From Kiritimatiellia bacterium (lineage in GTDB: Bacteria; Verrucomicrobiota; Kiritimatiellia; RFP12; UBA1067), in the NCBI GenBank assembly GCA_017427485.1, contig JAFRSR010000186.1, positions 1 to 35,439 of the forward strand: 35,439 nt of DNA. The letters are read 5' to 3'. How positions within the stretch are numbered: the first letter of the stretch is position 1; every line of letters begins with the position of its first letter. A program made the translations under genes and the position numbers. The notes under the pieces were generated by a model that was not told the origin of the DNA, did no database searches, and saw only the letters and a list, made by a program, of their open reading frames with translations. This document shows, piece after piece, positions 25,224 to 31,997 of this stretch.

Positions 25224-26381
25224 TCACAAGTTGCACGCGCGCAGCGACACGTCGTGCACGAGCAGGTCATGGTCGTAGAGCCACTGCGGGTTCGGCCGCT
25301 CGCCGCGGATGATCTCCGCGAGCTCCTTCAGCTGGTCGGAGTAGCGGTCCTGCATGATGCCGAAGTCGAGCTCGTTGAGGCCCTTCTTGTAGGGCGGCTT
25401 GTCCTTCTTGAGGTAGAGGCGCGCGATGATGCGCGGGTCGACGGCCTTCTTGGCCTTGCCGCCCTCCTCGCCCGTGTCGTGCTTCACCTTGCGGAAGTCC
25501 TCGATCGGCTCGATCTCGATCGTGCCGTCCGAACCGTCGATGCGCAGGTGGCGGCGCGACTGCGTGCCCTTGGAGCAGACGGTCACCGTGCACGTGGTGC
25601 GCGGCCACTTCATGAGCGTGAACGTGTGGCTGGGCGTCCCCTCCGGGTCGCCGGGCGCGGGCATCTCCCACGTCCGCACGTAGTCGGGCGCCACCTCGTT
25701 CATGAGCGGCAACACGTACTCGATGATGTGGCAGGTGAGCAGGTAGGCCGTGCCCGCCGGATAGGTGCCGCAGTACTCGGGGTACTTCTTGCCGCCGTAG
25801 GAGTGGTTGAGGTCGGCGTCGATGGAGAACACCTCGCCGATCACGCCGTCGTGCGCGGCCTTGCACGCGAACTGGATCGCGCCGTTCACGCGGAACATGT
25901 AGCCGGTCTGGAGCGGGATGTTGCGCGCGCGGCAGACGTCCGAGACGTACTGGAAACCCTCCTTCGTGAAGCCGAGCGGCTTGTCCATGTGCATCGGGAT
26001 GCCCGCCTCGGCGCACTGCTTCGCCACGTCCACCAGCTCCTGGTTCGAGACCTCGATCACCACGAGGTCGGGCTTCACCTCGTTCAGCACCTGCTCGGGC
26101 GTGTACTTCGGGTACTTCTCGTAGTGCTTGAGGTTGGGCTCGGCCATCCGCATCACCTTCGAGGCGGAGTTGTCCACCACGCCCACGATCTCGAAGTCGT
26201 CCTTGAGGAGGCGCATCGCGTCGAACTTGCCCTTCGCGTGGTTGTGCGTGACGCCCCACAGGACGGCGCGCACCTTGCGCTTGCCGATGGGCTTCCACTC
26301 CGGACCCGTCAGCGCGGGATTCACGCCCACGCATCCCGCCAGCGCCAGTGCCGCCAGCAAACCTGCAATGATGTGCTTCAT
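25224..26381 (-). CDS. Gfo/Idh/MocA-family oxidoreductase, predicted lipoprotein
   Basis: The 385-residue protein starts at the ATG at 26381 (AAGGAG upstream) with a lipoprotein signal peptide (AALALAGC, Cys17). The N-terminal Rossmann part has VRAVLWGVTHNHAKGK (37-52), where the family's GxGxxG loop is replaced by a GVTHNH type, then VVDNSASK, PDLVVIEVSN and MHMDKPLG (Lys134, equivalent of the family's EKP lysine). The C-terminal alpha/beta domain follows (IGEVFSIDADLNHSYGG). Family members oxidise or reduce sugars and inositols with NAD(P). A lipid-anchored periplasmic copy is unusual, because NAD(P) is scarce there unless tightly bound, as in glucose-fructose oxidoreductase. It is the first gene of the saccharolytic cluster, with a TATAAT promoter close upstream. 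Confidence 0.85.
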   Translation of the reverse strand: MKHIIAGLLAALALAGCVGVNPALTGPEWKPIGKRKVRAVLWGVTHNHAKGKFDAMRLLKDDFEIVGVVDNSASKVMRMAEPNLKHYEKYPKYTPEQVLNEVKPDLVVIEVSNQELVDVAKQCAEAGIPMHMDKPLGFTKEGFQYVSDVCRARNIPLQTGYMFRVNGAIQFACKAAHDGVIGEVFSIDADLNHSYGGKKYPEYCGTYPAGTAYLLTCHIIEYVLPLMNEVAPDYVRTWEMPAPGDPEGTPSHTFTLMKWPRTTCTVTVCSKGTQSRRHLRIDGSDGTIEIEPIEDFRKVKHDTGEEGGKAKKAVDPRIIARLYLKKDKPPYKKGLNELDFGIMQDRYSDQLKELAEIIRGERPNPQWLYDHDLLVHDVSLRACNL

Positions 26382-26402
26382 GTCTTTTGCTCCTTCGCCG
26401 CA

Positions 26403-26411
26403 ATTATACCA
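26403..26411 (-). promoter_or_regulatory. Extended -10 promoter of the saccharolytic cluster
   Basis: TGG (26411-26409) before a consensus TATAAT (26408-26403) on the minus strand, with TCGGCA as a plausible -35 at an 18-base spacing. The leader would be about 15 bases, just enough for the AAGGAG site before the ATG at 26381. Confidence 0.6.
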
Positions 26412-26460
26412 AAATCCTGCGGCATGTGCCGACGTGAAAACGAAAATGCGCGCACGCCGA

Positions 26461-26489
26461 TTGACAGCAGGTCTGCGATATGCTAATGT
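26461..26489 (+). promoter_or_regulatory. Promoter of the TetR-family gene
   Basis: Consensus TTGACA (26461-26466), a 17-base spacer and TAATGT (26484-26489), with TGC just before the -10. It is back to back with the leftward cluster promoter in the same 141-base gap. Confidence 0.6.
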
Positions 26490-26502
26490 AATCGCGCGAT
26501 TA
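26489..26502. promoter_or_regulatory. Perfect 14-bp palindrome, probable TetR operator
   Basis: TAATCGCGCGATTA is its own reverse complement. It touches the end of the -10 box and covers the expected transcription start of the TetR gene, where a repressor would block its own promoter. The cluster promoter lies about 80 bases away, so control of that one is less direct. Confidence 0.6.
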
Positions 26503-26522
26503 TCAAACAAGGAACGGAAACG

Positions 26523-27176
26523 ATGGCGGAGCGGAAAAGCAGAGTCGACGGCGAACGGACGCGCGGGAAAATCCTCGCGGCGGCCGAGCGGGAGTTTGCC
26601 GAAAAAGGGTATGAACTCGCGTCGGTGCGCGAGATCAGCCGGCGCGCAGGCGTAAACATGGCGCTCGCCAACCGGTATTTCGGCTCGAAGGAGGAGCTCT
26701 ACCGCGTCGTGGCCAGGCGGCTGTTCGGCGACCTCGGCGCGCCGATGGCCGCGCTCGCGGAAAAGGCGACGGACGAGACGAGCTGGCGCGCGGCGGTCCG
26801 CGAGTGGGTGGACGACTTTCTCTTCATGACACTCCCGACCGAACCGGCGCAGGAGCTGTGCGCGGCTCTCTTCCGCCACGAAGTGACCCATCCCACGAAG
26901 TTCCACGCAGAGTTCCTGCACGACTTCGGCAAGCCTGTCTATGACGCCTTGCGGAACCTCCTTGCGCACGTCCTCTCCGACGAGACACAGCTTGAGCTCT
27001 GGACCACATCCGTGTGGGCGCAGGTCTCCGTCTACGCCCTCGCCGACAAGACCTGGCACGCCTCGTTCCGTCCCGAAGGCGTCGGCGTGCGCGCCTGGGC
27101 CGAAGAGGTGCGCGACCACATCTGCGCGACGCTGTTCGCGTCCGTCAATTTTCCGCGGAAGTCGCCTCGCCGCTAA
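26523..27176 (+). CDS. TetR/AcrR-family transcriptional regulator
   Basis: A 217-residue regulator. The N-terminal helix-turn-helix (about residues 12-60: RGKILAAAEREFAEKGYEL, VREISRRAGVNMALANRYF, SKEELYRVVARRLF) is a clear TetR domain. The rest is a helical ligand-binding region resembling the CerR-like C-terminal type (ELCAALFRHEVTHPTKFHAE). It is divergent from the oxidoreductase/glycosidase cluster and has a perfect palindrome over its own start region, so it probably represses itself and may control the cluster. Its TAA overlaps the TAG of the convergent homoserine dehydrogenase gene by three bases in CTAA. Confidence 0.93.
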   Translation: MAERKSRVDGERTRGKILAAAEREFAEKGYELASVREISRRAGVNMALANRYFGSKEELYRVVARRLFGDLGAPMAALAEKATDETSWRAAVREWVDDFLFMTLPTEPAQELCAALFRHEVTHPTKFHAEFLHDFGKPVYDALRNLLAHVLSDETQLELWTTSVWAQVSVYALADKTWHASFRPEGVGVRAWAEEVRDHICATLFASVNFPRKSPRR

Positions 27177-28471
27177 AGCATGCGGAGCTTCACGGGCGGC
27201 TCGCCCACGATGCCGGCGTCGGCGATTTCCGCGAGCGCGGCGTCAAGCGCCTTCGCGGGCGCGGGATGCGTGAGCACCACCACGGGCACGTAGCCGGTCC
27301 CGCCCCCGTCCTCGTCCTTCTGCGTGGCGGCGGAGATCGACACGCCGTGGCGGCCGAGCGTGGTGGAGAGCGTGCCGAAGCTGCCGGCGCGGTCGGCCAC
27401 CATGAAACGGAGGTAGAAGCGGCTCACGATGTCGCCCGGCGCGCGGAGCTTCGTGGCGCCCTCGCCGTACTCGGGCACGGCGCGCGCGTAGCGCGTCTCG
27501 CCGTGCGCCATGTTGCGCGCGATGTCGCCGATGTCGCCCACGACCGTGGAGGCGGTGGGGAGGCGGCCCGCGCCGCGTCCGTAGAAGAGCGTGTCGCCCA
27601 CGAGGTCGCCGCGCACCATGGCGGCGTTGAACACGCCGTTCACGCTCGCGAGCATGTGGCTGAACGGCACGAGCGTGGGGTGCACGCCCACCTCGATGTC
27701 CGCGTCGTGGCGCGCGACAACGGCGAGGAGCTTGATGCGGTAGCCGAAGTCGGCGGCGTACTTCACGTCGAGGCCGGAGAGGTTGCGGATGCCCTCCACC
27801 TGCACCTGGTCGAGCGAGGGCTGGAAGCCGTAGGCGAGGGCGGAGAGGATGCAGGCCTTGTGCGCGGTGTCGAAGCCGTCGATGTCGAGGGACGGATTCG
27901 CCTCGGCGTAGCCGAGCTTCTGGGCGTCGGCGAGGACCTCGTCGAAGGGCTTGCCCTCGTTCTCCATGCGCGTGAGGATGTAGTTGCACGTGCCGTTGAG
28001 GATGCCGTGGATCTGCAGGATCTCGTTGCCGGCGAGCCCCTCGCGGAGGCTGCGGATGATCGGGATACCGCCGCCCACGGACGCGCCGAAGTAGATGTCC
28101 ACGCCGTTCTTCTTCGCCGTGTCGAAGATCTCCTTGCCGTGTTCCGCGAGCAGCTTCTTGTTGGCGGTGACCACGGCTTTGCCGGCGTTGAGCGCCGCCA
28201 GGACGAGCGTGCGGGCGATGCCGGTGCCGCCGATCGTCTCGACGACGATGCGCACGTCGGGCGCGGCGATGACGGACTGCGCGTCCGTGGTGAGCACGTC
28301 CGGGTCCACGCGCACGCCGCGGTCCGTCGTGATGTCCAGGTCCGCGATGCGCTTCAGCACGATGTCCACGCCGAGGCGCTCGGCCATCAGTTTGCAGTTG
28401 CGCAGCAGACCCTCCGCCACGCCGGCGCCAACCGTGCCGAATCCTAAGATGCCAACTCCGATTTCTTTCAT
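27173..28471 (-). CDS. hom: Homoserine dehydrogenase with C-terminal ACT domain
   Basis: A 432-residue enzyme starting at the ATG at 28471, with AGGAG 7 bases upstream. The nucleotide loop is GILGFGTVGAGV (8-18), followed by TANKKLL (Lys105/106), GASVGGGIP (129-137), LNGTCNYIL (158-166) and the catalytic block GYAEANPSLDIDGFDTAHK (187-205). An ACT domain (about 350-432; RFMVADRAGSFGTLSTTLG) probably senses threonine. It reduces aspartate semialdehyde to homoserine for threonine and methionine. No other threonine gene is adjacent. A strong promoter (TTGACG-17-TATTAT) leads to a leader of about 110 bases. Confidence 0.95.
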   Translation of the reverse strand: MKEIGVGILGFGTVGAGVAEGLLRNCKLMAERLGVDIVLKRIADLDITTDRGVRVDPDVLTTDAQSVIAAPDVRIVVETIGGTGIARTLVLAALNAGKAVVTANKKLLAEHGKEIFDTAKKNGVDIYFGASVGGGIPIIRSLREGLAGNEILQIHGILNGTCNYILTRMENEGKPFDEVLADAQKLGYAEANPSLDIDGFDTAHKACILSALAYGFQPSLDQVQVEGIRNLSGLDVKYAADFGYRIKLLAVVARHDADIEVGVHPTLVPFSHMLASVNGVFNAAMVRGDLVGDTLFYGRGAGRLPTASTVVGDIGDIARNMAHGETRYARAVPEYGEGATKLRAPGDIVSRFYLRFMVADRAGSFGTLSTTLGRHGVSISAATQKDEDGGGTGYVPVVVLTHPAPAKALDAALAEIADAGIVGEPPVKLRML

Positions 28472-28491
28472 TAGTCTTCTCCTAAAGGTAT

Positions 28492-28535
28492 TCGCTCCGT
28501 CGCTCGTTCCGCTTCGCTCACTCGCTCCGTCGCTC
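28492..28535. repeat. Direct repeat in the hom leader
   Basis: TCGCTCCGTCGCTC occurs at 28492-28505 and 28522-28535, exactly 30 bases apart, with a related TTCGCTCAC between. It lies inside the untranslated leader of the homoserine dehydrogenase gene. No hairpin is obvious. Confidence 0.7.
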
Positions 28536-28586
28536 ATGTCTTTTTTTCTGGCGCGCGGAGCGAACCTCCGCCGCCGGAAAGTGAGT

Positions 28587-28615
28587 ATAATACCGCATTC
28601 TCCCTCTTGCGTCAA
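28587..28615 (-). promoter_or_regulatory. Promoter of the homoserine dehydrogenase gene
   Basis: On the minus strand TTGACG (28615-28610), 17 bases, TATTAT (28592-28587). Its -35 box shares bases 28610-28612 with the -35 box of the divergent promoter, so one polymerase should exclude the other. Confidence 0.65.
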
Positions 28616-28635
28616 ATCTGATTTGGCCTTATAAT
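28607..28635 (+). promoter_or_regulatory. Promoter of the repeat protein and metalloenzyme genes
   Basis: TTGCGT (28607-28612), 17 bases, consensus TATAAT (28630-28635). It overlaps the divergent promoter's -35. The ATG at 28667 is about 25 bases after the expected start. Confidence 0.65.
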
Positions 28636-28666
28636 ATAGGAAATCTTTTGACAAGGAACTCATCAC

Positions 28667-30739
28667 ATGAAAGAAACACGTCTCGCAACCGTCCTCGCAG
28701 CCGCGGCCCTTGCCGGAATCTGCTTCGGCCAGGAGCCCCCCGCGCCGCCGCCCGTCGCGCCCCAAGTCGCCACGGACGCGGAAGGCCTCGCCGCCGCGCG
28801 CGCCCGCCTCGCGGAACTTAAGGCGCTCCCCGCGAAGACGTCCCTTCTCTGCGGCTCGTCGCTCCAGTTCCCCTACTACCACTTCGCTGTCATGCCGAGC
28901 CATTCCCCCCGCGACATGGGCGACCAGTGGAACACGTCCTTCGGCCTCCTCGCCCCCTACGCCCAGGGGAACGCCGACCTGGCCGCCGAGATGTTCGCGG
29001 AGGGAGCAAGCCTCCTCGCCCAGATGGAAGACGACGAGACGCGGCAGGAGCTTGTGCGTCAGTTCCAGTCCTTCGGCGAACAGGCGATCGAGCGGACGAG
29101 CCAGGCCCTCTGCAAGGACAAGCCCGACCAGGTGGTCCCGTACCTGAAGCAGCTCATCGCCACGAAGGCCGTCACCGCCCAGTTCGGCGACAGGCAGATG
29201 ACACTTCCCGCCAGCCCGCTCACGTCCGTCCGCCCAGAGTTCCTCGGCGAACTCGTCCGGAACCTCCAGCCCGCCCTCATGGGCGACGGCGCCGACGCCA
29301 AGAACGCCCGCGCGTTCGAGGCGATCATCATCGACTTCCTCGCGGACGACGGCATCCCGCCCGACGTGCGCGACGCGCTGCTCGACACGTTGCTCGCCCC
29401 CGCCTTCGCGCGCGCCGGAGCCAATGCGGACGCGTTCCGCCAGCTTCTCGCGGACGCCAAGGGCCTCCGCGCGCGCCTGCCCAACGAGGCCTCGCAGGCG
29501 TCCCTCGACCAGCGGATCCAGTCGTTCGGCGAGCGGCTGGTCGACCAGACCTACCAGTCGCTCGGCACGAACGGCACCGCCGAAGTCGCCGCCTATCTCA
29601 AGCAGCTCGTCTCGACGAAGGCGTTCGTTATCCGCTTCGGCGACGCCAAGGAACTCGTCACTGTCAAGGCGGACGGCCTCCCCGCGCTGCGGAAGGACTT
29701 CCTCGGGCAGCTCGTCGCGAAGACGTATCCCCGCATCGCCGACGTGAACGCGCCCCTCGCCGACGTCCAGACGGCCGACGGACTCGTCCTCCAGCTCCTC
29801 GGCGAGGGCCTCGCCAACGAAACGGCATCCGCCCTCGTGGAGGCTTTCGCCGACAAGTCGGTCGCCCGCGCCCAGAACACGCTCGCGGGCGCACGCCAGT
29901 TCGTCGAAACCGCCGAGAAGATCCGCGCGGCGCTCGGCGAGGGCGATCTGCGCGACAACCTCGACCGGCGTTGCCGCCAGTTCGCGCGCAAGGCGACCGT
30001 CAAGACCTTCCGCGCCATCTGCCCCGCACAGGCCGACGCCGTGCTGCCCTACCTGCAGAACCTCGCCGACACGCTCACCCTGCGCCTGCAGTTCGACGGG
30101 CAACTTGTCTCGCTGCCGAAAGGCGCCGTCACGGCCCTGCCCGTCGATCTCGTCGGACAGCTCACGGAAGACGCCGTCATCCGCCTCGCGGGACCCGGCG
30201 CGCCGTCGGCCGAGAACGTGAAGCACCTCAAGGCGTTGCTCGACTTCTCGGAAAAGCTGCTGCCCCGCCTCTCGGAAGGCGCGCAGCAGTCCCTCCTGGA
30301 CCGCCGCCTCGACGGTTTCTTCCTCACGGGCAACTACGACGGCGCCATCGCCCTTCTCGACAAGGGGCTGCCCAGCCACACGCCGGGCTGGTGCAAGGGA
30401 ACCGCCGCCAAGCTGCGCTACCACCGGCTGCTTGAGGTCGGGAAGAAGGAAGAGGCCCTCCAGCAGCTGCTCGTCTTCATCGACTTCATGCTCTCCGACG
30501 AGCAGAAGGACTTCGAGGACTGCGATCCCACCACGGGCATCATCTATTCCCGCGAATGGGTCGTGGGCAAGAACTACATCCGCTGCTGGGAGATCGCGCG
30601 CGACTTGAAGGATCCCGCGCGCGAGGCCGAATACTTCAAGAAGGCGAAGGACTGCTACGCCACTGCCCTGAAAAAGGCCAAAGACGACCCGAAGGCCCTC
30701 GCGGAACTCAAAAAGGAAGCGAAGGCTGTCGGTCTTTGA
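28667..30739 (+). CDS. Secreted protein with about four internal repeats, unknown function
   Basis: A 690-residue exported protein (signal peptide MKETRLATVLAAAALAGICFG, then a Pro/Ala linker). The body contains a repeated unit of about 150 residues. It starts near 127 (LVRQFQSFGEQAIERTSQAL, then PYLKQLIATKAVTAQFG), near 280 (LDQRIQSFGERLVDQTYQSL, then AYLKQLVSTKAFVIRFG) and near 430 (LDRRCRQFARKATVKTFRAI, then PYLQNLADTLTLRLQF), with a shortened fourth start near 542 (LLDRRLDGFFLTGNYDGA). Each repeat ends in a conserved D/EFLGQLV-like stretch. The C-terminus (585-690) looks like a TPR-type helical tail. I recognise no family. It shares a transcript with the metalloenzyme that begins inside its stop codon. 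Confidence 0.85.
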   Translation: MKETRLATVLAAAALAGICFGQEPPAPPPVAPQVATDAEGLAAARARLAELKALPAKTSLLCGSSLQFPYYHFAVMPSHSPRDMGDQWNTSFGLLAPYAQGNADLAAEMFAEGASLLAQMEDDETRQELVRQFQSFGEQAIERTSQALCKDKPDQVVPYLKQLIATKAVTAQFGDRQMTLPASPLTSVRPEFLGELVRNLQPALMGDGADAKNARAFEAIIIDFLADDGIPPDVRDALLDTLLAPAFARAGANADAFRQLLADAKGLRARLPNEASQASLDQRIQSFGERLVDQTYQSLGTNGTAEVAAYLKQLVSTKAFVIRFGDAKELVTVKADGLPALRKDFLGQLVAKTYPRIADVNAPLADVQTADGLVLQLLGEGLANETASALVEAFADKSVARAQNTLAGARQFVETAEKIRAALGEGDLRDNLDRRCRQFARKATVKTFRAICPAQADAVLPYLQNLADTLTLRLQFDGQLVSLPKGAVTALPVDLVGQLTEDAVIRLAGPGAPSAENVKHLKALLDFSEKLLPRLSEGAQQSLLDRRLDGFFLTGNYDGAIALLDKGLPSHTPGWCKGTAAKLRYHRLLEVGKKEEALQQLLVFIDFMLSDEQKDFEDCDPTTGIIYSREWVVGKNYIRCWEIARDLKDPAREAEYFKKAKDCYATALKKAKDDPKALAELKKEAKAVGL

Positions 30740-31584
30740 GAATCGTCTTCCTCTTCATCGACGGCGTGGGCCTGCGCGCCCCCGCACCGGACAACCCCGT
30801 CAACCCCGAGGTCTGCCCCACGCTCTGCCGTCTCATCGCGCAGCATTCGGTTCCCGTTGACGCCTGCCTCTCCACGCCCGGCCTGCCGCAGTCCGCCACG
30901 GGCCAGGCCACGATGTTCACGGGCGTGAACGCGCCCGTCTTCATGGGCCGGCACTGCGAGGGGTTCCCGGGGCCGTCCCTGCGCAAGAAGATCGAGGAGG
31001 ACAACCTGTTCCTGCAGCTCAAGGCGCGCGGCAAGCGCGTGCGGTTCGCGGACGCCTACCTCGTGGAGTCCGCGGACGAGCTCGTTGCCCGCCGCTTCAA
31101 GAGCGTCACGACGGTCATGGCCCTCACCGCGCCCGAGGTGGTGTCCACCATCGACGACCTGACCGACGACGCCGCGGTGATGCAGGACCTCACGCGCGAG
31201 ACGATCCAGGACCGCTATCCCGAAATACCCGTCATCACGCCGGAGGACGCGGCCGCCCACCTCTTCGGCATCGCGCGCGTACACGACTTCACGCTCTACG
31301 AGTTCTTCCAGACCGACGTCGCGGGCCACTCGATGGACTACGACCGCGCCTGCGCCGTGCTGCGCCTCTACGACAGGTTCCTCGCCGCCCTCGTGCGCTT
31401 CACCCGCGCCGCCGGCATCACGGTGCTGCTGACGGCCGACCACGGCAACATCGAGGAAATCAACGAACGCGGCCATACGCGCAACCCCGTGCCCTTCATC
31501 GCCTTCGGCCCCCGCGAGGAAGAGTTCCGCGCACACGTGAAATCCCTCGTGGACGTGACCCCCGCCATCCTCCAGTTCATCTGA
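30736..31584 (+). CDS. Alkaline phosphatase-superfamily metalloenzyme (phosphoglycerate mutase-like)
   Basis: The frame starts at TTG 30736, whose bases overlap the upstream TGA (TTGA), so translation is probably by re-initiation; no ATG is available nearby. The 282 residues contain FLFIDGVG (metal Asp near residue 8), PGLPQSATGQATMFTG (the Ser/Thr nucleophile region), DVAGHSMDY, LLTADHGNIEE (Asp-His) and GHTRNPVPFIAFG, the metal-binding set of the alkaline phosphatase/iPGM/phosphopentomutase superfamily. It is shorter than full cofactor-independent phosphoglycerate mutase (about 400-510) and matches the roughly 280-residue stand-alone metalloenzyme group. Cytoplasmic, without a signal peptide. 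The substrate is unknown. Confidence 0.85.
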   Translation: MRIVFLFIDGVGLRAPAPDNPVNPEVCPTLCRLIAQHSVPVDACLSTPGLPQSATGQATMFTGVNAPVFMGRHCEGFPGPSLRKKIEEDNLFLQLKARGKRVRFADAYLVESADELVARRFKSVTTVMALTAPEVVSTIDDLTDDAAVMQDLTRETIQDRYPEIPVITPEDAAAHLFGIARVHDFTLYEFFQTDVAGHSMDYDRACAVLRLYDRFLAALVRFTRAAGITVLLTADHGNIEEINERGHTRNPVPFIAFGPREEEFRAHVKSLVDVTPAILQFI

Positions 31585-31597
31585 CAAAAGCGTCTTG

Positions 31598-31665
31598 CCC
31601 GTTGCGGTAGGGCGCGGCCTCCGGACGCGCCGCACTGGGACATCTTGCGCGTTGCCGCTGCGCGG
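31598..31665. repeat. Composite repeat, copy A
   Basis: This stretch after the metalloenzyme gene holds CCCGTTGC (31598-31605), CGCGCCGCACTGGGACA (31626-31642) and CCGCTGCGCGG (31655-31665). All three modules recur at 33152-33214, the last one inverted. A GGCGCG/CGCGCC stem (around 31611-31631) may serve as a weak terminator for the plus-strand transcript. Confidence 0.6.
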
Positions 31666-31669
31666 GGAT

Positions 31670-31990
31670 TGCAATCGTTGTGCCACCGTTTGCCCACCGG
31701 AAAGCCTGTTTTCGTGTTCCGCAAGCTCTTTCTTGACTTCCGCCAGTTCCAGGTACCTTGCTACACCTTTCAACAGATAGTCTTTCAGCACGGACGTCGC
31801 CCAAATCCGAAACCTTGTCGCACGAATGGAATTCACTCTATACCCTACCGAAATGACCATGTCAAGATTATAGAACTCCGTGAAACGTGTAACCTCTCGC
31901 CCGCCCTCGCGACGAACCTAGGCAATTTTTGCCCAAGTTGCATCCTTCACCAGTTTTGTAAATGTTACGGATGTGTTTTCCTATGACGCG
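31670..31990 (-). pseudogene. Decayed RhuM-family gene fragment
   Basis: In the 413-base gap between the metalloenzyme gene and the ORF6N gene, minus-strand frames read VIGKHIRNIYKTGE, then after a frameshift KDATWAKIA, a TAG stop, REGGREVTRFTEFYNLDM and VISVGYRVNSIRATRFRIW, ATSVLKDYLLKG, ending in ELAEVKKELAEHENRL. This is the core of the RhuM virulence-protein family, in order and with conserved FYNLDM and GYRVNS blocks. The part before VIGKHIRN is missing: the upstream sequence is the end of the ORF6N gene. One frameshift, one nonsense codon (TAG at the usual Gln position) and loss of both ends make it a pseudogene. RhuM proteins are accessory proteins of unclear function found in mobile regions. 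Confidence 0.75.
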
Positions 31991-31997
31991 AGGGGCT

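Noticed and set aside
27014..28447. A plus-strand frame opposite homoserine dehydrogenase
   Set aside because: Same antisense artefact; it overlaps the regulator in another frame and shows no domain.
30736..31584. Proposed homoserine kinase, because apgM-like proteins near hom can have that role
   Set aside because: The protein is about 120 residues shorter than that group, matches the short metalloenzyme type and is divergent from hom.
31645..31986. A 113-codon plus-strand frame in the gap after the metalloenzyme gene
   Set aside because: It has no ribosome site or domain, and the opposite strand carries recognisable RhuM remnants.
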